Shown: in pieces, positions 37,501-45,025 of the stretch
Layout of the letters: each line of letters begins with the position of its first letter
Position numbering within the stretch: the stretch's first letter is position 1
Assembly (NCBI RefSeq): GCF_024345225.1
Contig: NZ_BROD01000001.1
Span: 3,963,501-4,027,500 of the forward strand
DNA: 64,000 bases
Reading direction: 5' to 3'
DNA from: Clostridium sp. TW13
Lineage (GTDB): Bacteria; Bacillota; Clostridia; Clostridiales; Clostridiaceae
Translations under genes and position numbers: made by a program
The notes under the pieces: model-generated
What the model was told of the DNA's origin: nothing
What the model saw: only the letters and a program-made list of their open reading frames with translations
Databases searched by the model: none

Positions 37501-37655
37501 AAAGCATAAGCAATTGCATCAAAAATAGTGGTTTTCCCAGCTCCTGTTGGGCCTGCTATTACAAAAATATTCGTATCCTCTAATTCTCTAAAATCAATTA
37601 TTTGCTTATCTGCATAAGCTCCAAATCCACATAATTCTAAATATACTGGTTTCAT
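34503..37655 (-). CDS. sbcC: Exonuclease SbcCD, ATPase subunit SbcC
   Basis: This 1050-residue SMC-like protein has Walker A GPTGAGKTT near residue 40, long Glu/Lys-rich coiled coils on each side of the zinc-hook CPVCGSKEHP near residue 520, the ABC signature LSGGESFKASLALALG, and Walker B IKTMFIDEGFGSLDD. With SbcD it opens DNA hairpins and processes protein-blocked ends. GAGGTGG precedes the ATG, which directly follows the sbcD stop (TAGATG), so the pair is coupled. Confidence 0.97.
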   Translation of the reverse strand: MKPVYLELCGFGAYADKQIIDFRELEDTNIFVIAGPTGAGKTTIFDAIAYALFGTASGSTREGKSCRSDYADENTDTYVNLIFDIKGKEYKISRNPEYTRKKLKGEGLLKVKDKVELILPDGNVITKKNEVTEEIKNILGIDKDQFKQIVMLPQGEFKKMLESSSEEKEKIFRKIFNTEHFNDIQEKLIEKSKKIYVEIQKMLEERRAYVRNIEYGENYNLQGIIICEDVDVNLVVDKTNDFINEESQELNIVRDKQLLNKQKQAEVNKEKIKSEEINNILKEKIKIEEDKKGLEDKVQEIKAKEDILQKAEKANRVKVFDDACRDKKENLDREKAELNSIELNIKNLEAQLKQSEENLKSEEAKEQLREGVSSNIVELKGYLERIVGYESKQEKLKELNKQLKDISGEKEVEEKNLLLVNEAIEDLEKEVKAIQEAKVVIAGKREELSKLNQRKTDLESIIDKLSKTIELAKQHSIKGKEYIDKQAAWEKEKSLYEKMEEVFKREQAGLLAMSLKEGEPCPVCGSKEHPHLATTVQEVPSEEQIKKQKLKAENLDKEKNSIYNEVEKLNTEINSLKSQTEELKIKLISRECQEEFEKIFELESDAVRERLIIALGETKMLCDRVTKEGISLKNRITKEEDIIKSLEKNKKDRDEKSKLIEKLTENYVNVFGQYSSEEANIKTLENDIPEEIRSSKALNSKINSKEQELKLLKEALQKAKEQKEKLSVEHAAVVGSKKVKEDNIKLYTEQLETAKNALKDALSHDEFLDYREYKNSFKEKREMDSLNSDIRKFYEDLASVKKLYENACKKAEGLEVKDIESLELALIQLSKEELELKQIEIEFDKRISANKKAIANIEAINLKVKDKEEKYKVIAKVANMANGRNANKISFERYVLAAYFDDVIRAANVRLDKLSDGRFELSRSEEILDGRARKEGLEMNVYDYYTGKSRRVGTLSGGESFKASLALALGLSDAIQSYAGGIEIKTMFIDEGFGSLDDYSLENAIECLLDLQTGGRLVGIISHVQALKDRVGARIEVTKSSKGSSLKLTV

Positions 37656-38840
37656 CTAAACCACCTCTTCTCTAAGAACCTCTTTTATTGTATCTTGAAT
37701 TATTTTGAGTTCTTCCCCTTCTAATGATTCCCCACTAATGTTTTCATAAAATTCCTTGAAAAGCTCCATTTCACTTTTTTCCTTAAAACCTTCACTGGCA
37801 GCAGTTTTATTGTCTCCTAATTTTCTTTTATTCTGTATTTCAATCTCCATTAAGTTCTTATATACACTTCTTAACCTGCCTAATGGATCTATGAGCTCTT
37901 CTTCATCTTGTAGAATTACTTTTATATAATCTTCTACATTTATATCTTCACTTTCATATACTTCTTTGCTTATCAGCTTTTCTAAAGGGCCTTGTATAAC
38001 TCTCATATCTCTAAGAGGTGTTATACTTTGAAATTCTGTTAAAACTTCCCCCTTATCATCCATATTGATTATAGTGAAGCTTTTTTTCTGCTTAACCTCA
38101 GAAAAAGAATACTTTATTGGTGAACCAGCATACCTTATTTTGTCTGAGCCAACCTTTTGTGCTCCATGCAAATGACCTAATGCTGTATAATTAAACATCT
38201 CAAAATATTGTGCTGATACCTTATCTGTTCCCCCTATAGATAAAGGTCTCTCTGATTCACTTAACTCCAAACCACATTGATCTTCCCCATCTTTCATATA
38301 AGTTATGAAGCCATGGGCAACAGCTACATTTCTCTCTTCTCTATTAAAATTAGCACTCAATCTATCAATTATTGATTTCATTGCGTCATCATGAGTCTTT
38401 ATATTTTCATCTTCATATAATTCACGTACCTCTGCAGGATCTGCATAAGGAAGTAAATAAAAGTTAACAGGTCCAAACTCATCATTTATTGTAACCTTTG
38501 TGATATCAGATTTAAATTTTCCTTCTATATAAAGTCCCTGTTTTTCTAATATTGTACTTGCAAAATCAAGTCTTGCACCACTATCATGGTTTCCTGCTAT
38601 AGCTATAACTGGAATCTTAAGCTCCAACACAATCTTGTTTAAGAATCCATTCACAACTTCTATGGCTTCTACTGGAGGTATAGCTCTATCATATAAATCC
38701 CCTGAAATCACCACTACATTTGGTATACTTTTCTCTATAAATTCAATTAACTGATCAATAACATATTTCTGATCTTCAATTAAATTAAATTCTTTGACCT
38801 TTTTACCTATATGTAAATCTCCTAAATGCAATATCTTCAT
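37656..38840 (-). CDS. sbcD: Exonuclease SbcCD, nuclease subunit SbcD
   Basis: This metallophosphoesterase carries the Mre11/SbcD motifs LHLGDLHIGK, VVISGDLYDR, AIAGNHDSGARL, VAHGF and ALGHLHG. I start it at the ATG at 38838-38840 (394 residues), where the protein begins MKILHLGDLH as in the family and GAGGGTG lies upstream; the frame is open 22 codons further. It provides the manganese-dependent nuclease of the complex and is followed without a gap by sbcC. Confidence 0.96.
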   Translation of the reverse strand: MKILHLGDLHIGKKVKEFNLIEDQKYVIDQLIEFIEKSIPNVVVISGDLYDRAIPPVEAIEVVNGFLNKIVLELKIPVIAIAGNHDSGARLDFASTILEKQGLYIEGKFKSDITKVTINDEFGPVNFYLLPYADPAEVRELYEDENIKTHDDAMKSIIDRLSANFNREERNVAVAHGFITYMKDGEDQCGLELSESERPLSIGGTDKVSAQYFEMFNYTALGHLHGAQKVGSDKIRYAGSPIKYSFSEVKQKKSFTIINMDDKGEVLTEFQSITPLRDMRVIQGPLEKLISKEVYESEDINVEDYIKVILQDEEELIDPLGRLRSVYKNLMEIEIQNKRKLGDNKTAASEGFKEKSEMELFKEFYENISGESLEGEELKIIQDTIKEVLREEVV

Positions 38841-39007
38841 AATTAATTCACCCTCTTTACCTAAATTATTGCCAATATCTTTATTTTTAAATTGTTTAAA
38901 TTCCAATTGTTCTCTGCATAAAAATTAAACTCACTTATATAACTATCGATACAAATTATAAGTATATTATATCAATTATAATTTCTCAAAGAGTAAAATA
39001 ATTTAAT

Positions 39008-39057
39008 AAAGCCATAGAAATGCTTTATTAATATAATTAGTGCATCTCTATGGCTTT
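39008..39057 (-). terminator. Probable terminator downstream of pepT
   Basis: AAAGCCATA at 39008-39016 pairs with TATGGCTTT at 39049-39057, with more pairing inside (ATGC/GCAT). It lies about 100 bases after pepT on the minus strand. Confidence 0.55.
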
Positions 39058-39154
39058 TAACTTTTCTCTTCTAGCTTTTCAATTTAGGCATCTGAACGTG
39101 CTTAGTTTTATATGCTAGTCTATTTGGACTTGTTATTTATTTTCAGATTCCTTA

Positions 39155-40390
39155 TTACTTTTCAGAATAGGCCTTAACAATATTTAAGATAACCTCTACA
39201 GACTTTTTCATTGTATCTAAGCATGCATATTCATACTTACCGTGGAAGTTTCCTCCACCTGTAAATAGGTTAGGTGTTGGTAATCCCATAAATGAAAGTC
39301 TTGCTCCATCAGTACCTCCTCTGATTGGAACTATAGTTGGAACAACGCCTGCATCTTCCATAGCCTTCTTTGCAGTATCAACTATATGGATAACTGGCTC
39401 AACCTTTTCTTTCATGTTTCTATATTGCTCTTTTAGTACAACGTCTACTGTTCCTTGACCATATTTTTCATTTAACTTATCCTCTACAGACTTAACAGCT
39501 TCCATTCTCTTCTTAAAACTATCTTCAAAGAAATCTCTTATTATATAAGATAAAGTTGTTTTTTCAACTTCACCATTTATATCTGTTAAATGATAGAATC
39601 CCTCATATCCTTCTGTAGTTTGTGGAGTTTCATTTGCTGGTAACATACTGATAAATTCATTTGCTATAAGCATTGAGTTAACCATCTTATTCTTTGCACT
39701 TCCTGGGTGAACATTAGTTCCATGAATAGTAACTTTTGCTGAACCTGCATTGAAGTTTTCATACTCAAGTTCCCCTTCAGTACCACCATCTACTGTATAA
39801 GCAAAATCAGCTGCAAATAACTCAACGTCAAAATGATCTGCACCTTCACCTATTTCTTCATCAGGAGTAAATGCAATTTTTATATCTCCATGCTTAATTT
39901 CTGGATTATTGATTAAATACTCTACTGCTGTCATTATTTCAGCAACTCCAGCCTTATCATCTGCTCCTAGAAGCGTTGTTCCATCAGTAGTTATTATTGT
40001 TTTTCCCTTTAAATCCTTTAATTCTGGAAACTTACTTGTAGATAAAACTATACCTAAATCCTTATTTAATACCACATCTTCACCATTATAGTTTTCTATT
40101 ACTTGTGGCTTAACATTTTCTCCACTCATATCTGGAGAAGTATCCATATGTGCAATAAAACCTATAGTTGGCACCTTTTTGTCCATATTAGAAGGAACTA
40201 CTCCATAAACATAGCCATGTTCACTAATAACTACATTTTGAACACCTATAGCCTTTAATTCCTCTGCTAATATCTTTCCAAATTCTAATTGTCCCTTAGT
40301 ACTTGGAGTAACCCTTGTGTTCTCGTCAGATTTAGTATTTACTTTTACATAACCTAAAAATCTATCCTTTAAATCTTTCATTATGTTCAT
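39155..40390 (-). CDS. pepT: Peptidase T (tripeptide aminopeptidase)
   Basis: The protein of 408-411 residues is an M20 zinc peptidase: IGFIAHMDTSPDMSG (first zinc histidine), TTLLGADDKAGVAEIM (bridging aspartate), FTPDEEIGEGADHFD (catalytic glutamates), and NVHPGSAKNKMVN and GGTDGARLSFMGLPTPNLFTGG in the C-terminal part. It removes the N-terminal residue of tripeptides in the cytoplasm. Two ATGs three codons apart compete; AGAGAGG lies two bases before the first and eleven before the second. Confidence 0.96.
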   Translation of the reverse strand: MNIMKDLKDRFLGYVKVNTKSDENTRVTPSTKGQLEFGKILAEELKAIGVQNVVISEHGYVYGVVPSNMDKKVPTIGFIAHMDTSPDMSGENVKPQVIENYNGEDVVLNKDLGIVLSTSKFPELKDLKGKTIITTDGTTLLGADDKAGVAEIMTAVEYLINNPEIKHGDIKIAFTPDEEIGEGADHFDVELFAADFAYTVDGGTEGELEYENFNAGSAKVTIHGTNVHPGSAKNKMVNSMLIANEFISMLPANETPQTTEGYEGFYHLTDINGEVEKTTLSYIIRDFFEDSFKKRMEAVKSVEDKLNEKYGQGTVDVVLKEQYRNMKEKVEPVIHIVDTAKKAMEDAGVVPTIVPIRGGTDGARLSFMGLPTPNLFTGGGNFHGKYEYACLDTMKKSVEVILNIVKAYSEK

Positions 40391-40574
40391 CGCCTCTCTC
40401 TATCTTTATATCTTTAAAATCACTTAATAATAAATTAATAATATCATTAACAAAAATTTGTATCAACAATTTATGCATCCAAAATAGAATATTTACATAA
40501 ATTTCTATAATAATTATCTAATTTTTCATTTTTTCTCTTTAACTTCTATTGTATAATATCTGTAGGAGGAGTGT

Positions 40575-41795
40575 ATGGTTATTTTACAAAATGATATTAT
40601 AATTAAGATTTTAAAAAACATTAAAAATTTTTCTAAAGGTAAAAAATATATTCTAATTTCTATAATCTTTTGTTTGGTTTGCTTTGTATCAGCTTTTGTA
40701 TTTAAATCCGTTCAATACAAAACATATATAAACAATTTAAAAACTGCATTAGAAAAGAATGATATTTCATCTTTAAATTATTCAATAAATAATCCACCAA
40801 CTATTTTATTTATGAAAAATGGATTGAATAATAATAACGATTTGAATAATCTTTATAAAAATCACTTAGATGATTTGTTAAACAAATATAAAAACAATCT
40901 ACTATCAGAAGAAAACTATCTTGCTAATTTAGTAAAACTAAAAACTGCAGTTAATATGCCAAAAGATTTATTAAATTCTTATTTTAATAAATCTACAAAA
41001 TATAACGAATCAAATAAAAAGTATGTAGAGGCAAACAATCTATTAAATAAAAAAGATTATAAGCAAGCTTACAAATTGTTTTCAGAAGTGCTTCCAATGT
41101 CTGATAATTACTCTGATGCTGTTAGTAAAATTCAACAATGTTCAAAATACATTAAGACCTCTGTTTTTGAAGAGGTGGACAAGCTAATTAGTAAAAACTT
41201 ATTTGATGACGCTGAAACTACATTGGAAAAAAATTCAGTTTATTTTGCTTTAAATGATGATAACGATAAAAAATTGAATGAAATACAAAAAAAGAAAGAG
41301 GACTATTTTAAAAATTTAGATTCTAAACCTACAACAAGCTTATCCGCTACTAATATACCTAATTTAAGTGATATTAATATTAAAAGCATAAATAACTTTA
41401 ATATTGCAAGTAAATCAAAATATCTGATTTATGCTAGCCTTGATGAGCAAAAGGTATATGTATTAGCTGGGTACAGTAAAAGCTGGAATATATTAAAGAG
41501 TTTTCCTTGTGCTAGTGGTATCCCTTCTCAGCCAACTCCAAAAGGAGTTTTTAAAATTGGTATGAGAGGTGATTGGTTCTTTGCTGACCAATATAATGAA
41601 GGAGCAAAGTATTGGCTAGCCTTTTCTGGTGCAAATTACTTATTCCATTCGGAACCTTATGACAGAACAGCAGAAAATATATTAGATAAAACTATGGGAA
41701 AACCTGCATCTCACGGGTGCATAAGACTTGAAACTAAAAATGCATACTGGTTGTATAGCAACATTCCAGATAACACAGAAGTCATAATAAATTAG
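40575..41795 (+). CDS. L,D-transpeptidase (YkuD domain) with N-terminal membrane anchor
   Basis: The 406-residue protein has a single membrane segment near residues 23-42 (YILISIIFCLVCFVSAFVF), then a long Asn/Lys/Leu-rich helical middle part of about 230 residues, and a C-terminal YkuD domain. That domain has PTPKGVFKIGMRG, YLFHSEPYDR and the catalytic HGCIRL motif in SHGCIRLETKNAYWL. Such enzymes make 3-3 cross-links in peptidoglycan or attach proteins to it, outside the membrane. TAGGAGGAG precedes the ATG, and a strong terminator follows. It is a single-gene unit. Confidence 0.93.
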   Translation: MVILQNDIIIKILKNIKNFSKGKKYILISIIFCLVCFVSAFVFKSVQYKTYINNLKTALEKNDISSLNYSINNPPTILFMKNGLNNNNDLNNLYKNHLDDLLNKYKNNLLSEENYLANLVKLKTAVNMPKDLLNSYFNKSTKYNESNKKYVEANNLLNKKDYKQAYKLFSEVLPMSDNYSDAVSKIQQCSKYIKTSVFEEVDKLISKNLFDDAETTLEKNSVYFALNDDNDKKLNEIQKKKEDYFKNLDSKPTTSLSATNIPNLSDINIKSINNFNIASKSKYLIYASLDEQKVYVLAGYSKSWNILKSFPCASGIPSQPTPKGVFKIGMRGDWFFADQYNEGAKYWLAFSGANYLFHSEPYDRTAENILDKTMGKPASHGCIRLETKNAYWLYSNIPDNTEVIIN

Positions 41796-41797
41796 CA

Positions 41798-41838
41798 GGG
41801 TACTACAACGTTTTCATACGTTGTAGTACCCCATTTTT
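41798..41838 (+). terminator. Terminator of the L,D-transpeptidase gene
   Basis: A perfect 13-base stem (GGGTACTACAACG at 41798-41810 with 41819-41831, 8-base loop) follows the stop codon directly and is followed by ATTTTTTATT. Confidence 0.9.
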
Positions 41839-41858
41839 TATTCATTCCAATGTTCAGT

Positions 41859-42350
41859 CTAAGCTCCTAATAAAAAATCTTCCAATGTAACCGTATCTAT
41901 ATTAGTGAATCCCAATAGCTTAAAAATAGTTTCCTCAAGTAAATCTTTATCCATAGTAAAATATTCATAATTCAATGCAGCTACTGCATCTTTAATTACA
42001 GTTACTTTAAAACCTCTATCATATCCTGAAATAGCTGTAAATAACCCGCTCTTATCTAAGCTAATTCCACAGATAACAATCTCATTAACGCCCATTGTTC
42101 TTAACTGTTTTTCAAGTCCACTCATAAAAAATGCATCTACATCTTTTCTTAAGAACACGTAATTTCCATCTTGCGGGGTATATACTTTTATGCTATCCCC
42201 TTCACTATCCCTTATTTTACTTAATACAAACACCGGCTCCTCTAGCTCCTTAAATTTTTCAACTAACCTTTCTATATTCTTACATCTATCTTGAAAACTT
42301 TTATCCTTAGGCAGACATCCATAAGGACTTAATATCAATAAGGCTTTCAC
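41859..42350 (-). CDS. Isochorismatase-fold protein with altered catalytic residues
   Basis: The 163-residue protein has the fold signatures of the isochorismatase/nicotinamidase family: KALLIL at the start, VFLRKDVDAFF, LEKQLRTMGVNEIVICGIS, LFTAISGYDRGFKVTVIKDA. In the usual Asp-Lys-Cys triad only the Lys (Lys69) is kept. The Asp position in LLILSPY is Ser8 and the Cys position in SLDKSGLFTA is Ser101. It is therefore probably inactive as a hydrolase or has another function. The start is a GTG with GGGGGGAG upstream. It stands alone, convergent with the transpeptidase gene. Confidence 0.8.
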   Translation of the reverse strand: MKALLILSPYGCLPKDKSFQDRCKNIERLVEKFKELEEPVFVLSKIRDSEGDSIKVYTPQDGNYVFLRKDVDAFFMSGLEKQLRTMGVNEIVICGISLDKSGLFTAISGYDRGFKVTVIKDAVAALNYEYFTMDKDLLEETIFKLLGFTNIDTVTLEDFLLGA

Positions 42351-42470
42351 ATAACTCCCCCCTTTTCTCTTTGATTTTCCTATTATATAGTTATGCTTAC
42401 ATTATCCTAAAAATCACTTACTATTGTAATTATTCTGTAAACAAAGTATACACAAATTATTACATAAAAA

Positions 42471-42513
42471 TATAAAGTCGTTAAGAGATTATCTCTCATA
42501 ATGACTTTATATT
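42471..42513 (-). terminator. Terminator of yhaM
   Basis: A long imperfect hairpin (TATAAAGTC pairing with GACTTTATA, inside it AGAGA with TCTCT) lies about 60 bases after the yhaM stop on the minus strand and is followed by TTTTTATG. Confidence 0.7.
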
Positions 42514-42572
42514 CTTTCGTTGCATTCTAATGCACAAATACCAATGTTGCTGTTTATCTTCTATAACTAAAT

Positions 42573-43547
42573 TTAGCTTAAATCACCGTGATTATATATT
42601 CTTCTATTTTCTAAAGACCAAAGCTTCTCTGAAAATTCTCCAGGTTTAGTTTCATTAATCATTCTTCTCATATCGTACATTCTTGCATCCATCACATCTA
42701 AGAAATGTAATAATTCTGCTTCTGGTATCATTGGTTTTACTGGACTTCCAAACTCAGGTTCATAATGGTGAGATAAAATCATATGTTGCAATAGCGTAAT
42801 TATTCTTTTATCTGCATTTACTTCATTACCTACAAGTTCAACCTTCTTTACTCCTTGGCTTATATGTCCAAGCAATGTTCCTTCTAAAGTATATTCACTA
42901 ACTATTCCTAATTCATTAGAATCCATCTCTTCCATCTTACTTAAATCATGTAAGATAACTCCCGCAAAAACTAGATCATTATCCATGAAATCATAGACTT
43001 TTAAAAGATTCTCTGCATTTACTAGCATTGTGTATACATGATAAAGAAGTCCTCCTCTTATAGCATGATGATTCTTCTTTGCTGCTGGATAGTATAATAG
43101 CTTCTCTCTATTCTTTTCAAATATTGCATTTACTATGTTTTGCATATCTCTATTTTTCATGTCATCTATATAAATCTTGATTAAATCATATAATTCTTCA
43201 CTTTTTATAGGTGCACTTTGCACATATTCATCTATGTTGATGTTATCTTCTTCAGTAGTAAATCTAACTTTTTCTATCTTAAGTTGTAGTGTTGCTTGCC
43301 AAGCCACTACAGTACCTCTAATCTTCACTATAATATTGTTAGTTATACTTTCTTCAATCTCTTTGCTAACTTCCCATAACTTTGCTGAAATATCTCCTGT
43401 TTTATCAGCTATAACAAAGTCAAGGTACTTTCTCCCATTAGCATTTGCTGTCTTCAAATCAACACTCTTTATTAAAAAGAATCCCTCTATTCTCTCACCT
43501 TGTTTAAATTCATTAATGCAAACTTTTGCTATTTCTGTTTCACTCAT
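42573..43547 (-). CDS. yhaM: 3'-5' exoribonuclease YhaM family
   Basis: This 324-residue protein has an N-terminal OB-fold nucleic-acid-binding domain (ANGRKYLDFVIADKTGDISA) and a C-terminal HD nuclease domain (HAIRGGLLYHVYTMLVNAE, VFAGVILHDLSKMEE, HMILSHHYEPEFGSP). YhaM trims RNA, and single-stranded DNA, from the 3-prime end. GAAAGGAAG precedes the ATG. A 10-base inverted repeat at 43577-43605 lies in the probable leader. Confidence 0.92.
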   Translation of the reverse strand: MSETEIAKVCINEFKQGERIEGFFLIKSVDLKTANANGRKYLDFVIADKTGDISAKLWEVSKEIEESITNNIIVKIRGTVVAWQATLQLKIEKVRFTTEEDNINIDEYVQSAPIKSEELYDLIKIYIDDMKNRDMQNIVNAIFEKNREKLLYYPAAKKNHHAIRGGLLYHVYTMLVNAENLLKVYDFMDNDLVFAGVILHDLSKMEEMDSNELGIVSEYTLEGTLLGHISQGVKKVELVGNEVNADKRIITLLQHMILSHHYEPEFGSPVKPMIPEAELLHFLDVMDARMYDMRRMINETKPGEFSEKLWSLENRRIYNHGDLS

Positions 43548-43576
43548 ACTTTCTTCCTTTCAAAAACACTTTATTT

Positions 43577-43605
43577 ATAGACTATAATAATCTCCTATAG
43601 TCTAT
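43577..43605. promoter_or_regulatory. Inverted repeat between yhaM and cca
   Basis: ATAGACTATA at 43577-43586 is mirrored by TATAGTCTAT at 43596-43605 with a 9-base spacer. It lies 30 bases upstream of yhaM and just inside a TATAAT (43616-43621, minus strand), so it could be an operator or a hairpin in the leader. Confidence 0.4.
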
Positions 43606-43633
43606 ACTTAAGAATATTATAACACTATTCTCA

Positions 43634-43642
43634 TGGTATAAT
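43634..43642 (+). promoter_or_regulatory. Possible extended -10 promoter of cca
   Basis: TGGTATAAT stands about 50 bases before the cca start on the plus strand; no good -35 is seen. Confidence 0.4.
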
Positions 43643-43693
43643 ATTCTTATGCTATTTTATATTAACTATATCACCTAAAGGAGATGAATTCCT

Positions 43694-45025
43694 ATGAAAA
43701 TTCCATCGCAGGCAAGTTATATAATCAACACTCTATATAATAATGGATTTGAAGCTTTTTTGGTAGGGGGTTGTGTTAGAGATTCCTTGTTGCAAAAATC
43801 TCCACAGGATTATGACATTACAACAAATGCATTACCTGAAGATGTTTGTAGAATATTCGATAAAACCATACCTACGGGGATAAAACATGGCACTATAACT
43901 GTTATGGTAGAAAATAATGCTTACGAAGTAACCACCTATAGAATTGATGGTGAATATCTAAACAATCGCTCACCTGAGGAAGTTATATTTGTAAGTAATA
44001 TCAAAGAAGATCTTGCAAGAAGAGATTTTACTATAAATGCACTAGCTTACAATGATACAGATGGTTTATTAGATTTCTTCAATGGCATAGACGATTTAAA
44101 CAATGGTATCATACGATGTGTTGGTGATCCAAATAAAAGATTTAACGAGGATGCCTTAAGAATGCTTAGAGCCATACGTTTTAGTTCTCAATTAGGATTT
44201 TCCATTGAAGAAAGTACTTTGCGGGCTATTTCACAAAATTCTAGCCTTATACAAAACATTAGTGTAGAGAGAATTGCAGATGAACTAAATAAGTGTTTAT
44301 TAAGCAATAATCCATCTAACGCTTTTATACTTCTAGAACATACTGGCCTTTTAAAATATATATTACCGGAATTGCAAGCTTGTGTAGGCTTTGATCAACA
44401 TACACCTTATCATAATAAGGATGTCTTTATGCACTCTCTATCTGTCGTTGATAAAGTATCTCCTAAATTATATCTACGTCTTGCTGCCTTGTTTCATGAC
44501 ATAGCAAAACCACCTTGTTTCTTTATAGACGAGAAATCTGTTGGACACTTCTATGGTCATGATAAAGAAGGTGAAATTATAAGCAAGGAAATTTTAAAAA
44601 GACTTCATTATGATAATGACACCATAAACAAAGTTACTATACTAATTCGTGAGCACATGAATGTATTGTTTAAACCAAAAGATGCTTCTTTAAAAAGATT
44701 GATAGGCAGGGTTTCTAAAGAATTAGTTTTTGATTTATTAGAACTGCAAAAATCAGATATTTTATCCTGTGCTCCACCATTCTTAGCCTTAGACAGTGTG
44801 GAACTTATGAAAGTTAAAATTACAGCTATATTAGAAAGTTCTGTTCCTATACATTCAAGAGATTTAAAAATCAATGGAAATGATATAATCCAAGCTTTAA
44901 ATATAAAGCCAGGAAAACAAGTAGGTGAGATTTTAGAATATCTCTTAAATCTCACCCTTGATAATCCTGAACTAAACACTAGAGAAAATCTGTTATGTTT
45001 ACTCGAAACTTTTAAACCTCAATAG
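43694..45025 (+). CDS. cca: CCA tRNA nucleotidyltransferase with HD domain
   Basis: The 443-residue enzyme has the class II nucleotidyltransferase head FLVGGCVRDSLL and QDYDITTNA (the two catalytic aspartates), RRDFTINALAYN, the RNA-binding motif DALRMLRAIRFSSQLGF and a later HD domain (YLRLAALFHDIAKP). It adds or repairs the CCA end of tRNAs. AAAGGAGATGAATT precedes the ATG. Its last 14 bases overlap the end of the convergent addA. Most tRNAs in this window already encode CCA, so repair may be its main work. Confidence 0.95.
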   Translation: MKIPSQASYIINTLYNNGFEAFLVGGCVRDSLLQKSPQDYDITTNALPEDVCRIFDKTIPTGIKHGTITVMVENNAYEVTTYRIDGEYLNNRSPEEVIFVSNIKEDLARRDFTINALAYNDTDGLLDFFNGIDDLNNGIIRCVGDPNKRFNEDALRMLRAIRFSSQLGFSIEESTLRAISQNSSLIQNISVERIADELNKCLLSNNPSNAFILLEHTGLLKYILPELQACVGFDQHTPYHNKDVFMHSLSVVDKVSPKLYLRLAALFHDIAKPPCFFIDEKSVGHFYGHDKEGEIISKEILKRLHYDNDTINKVTILIREHMNVLFKPKDASLKRLIGRVSKELVFDLLELQKSDILSCAPPFLALDSVELMKVKITAILESSVPIHSRDLKINGNDIIQALNIKPGKQVGEILEYLLNLTLDNPELNTRENLLCLLETFKPQ

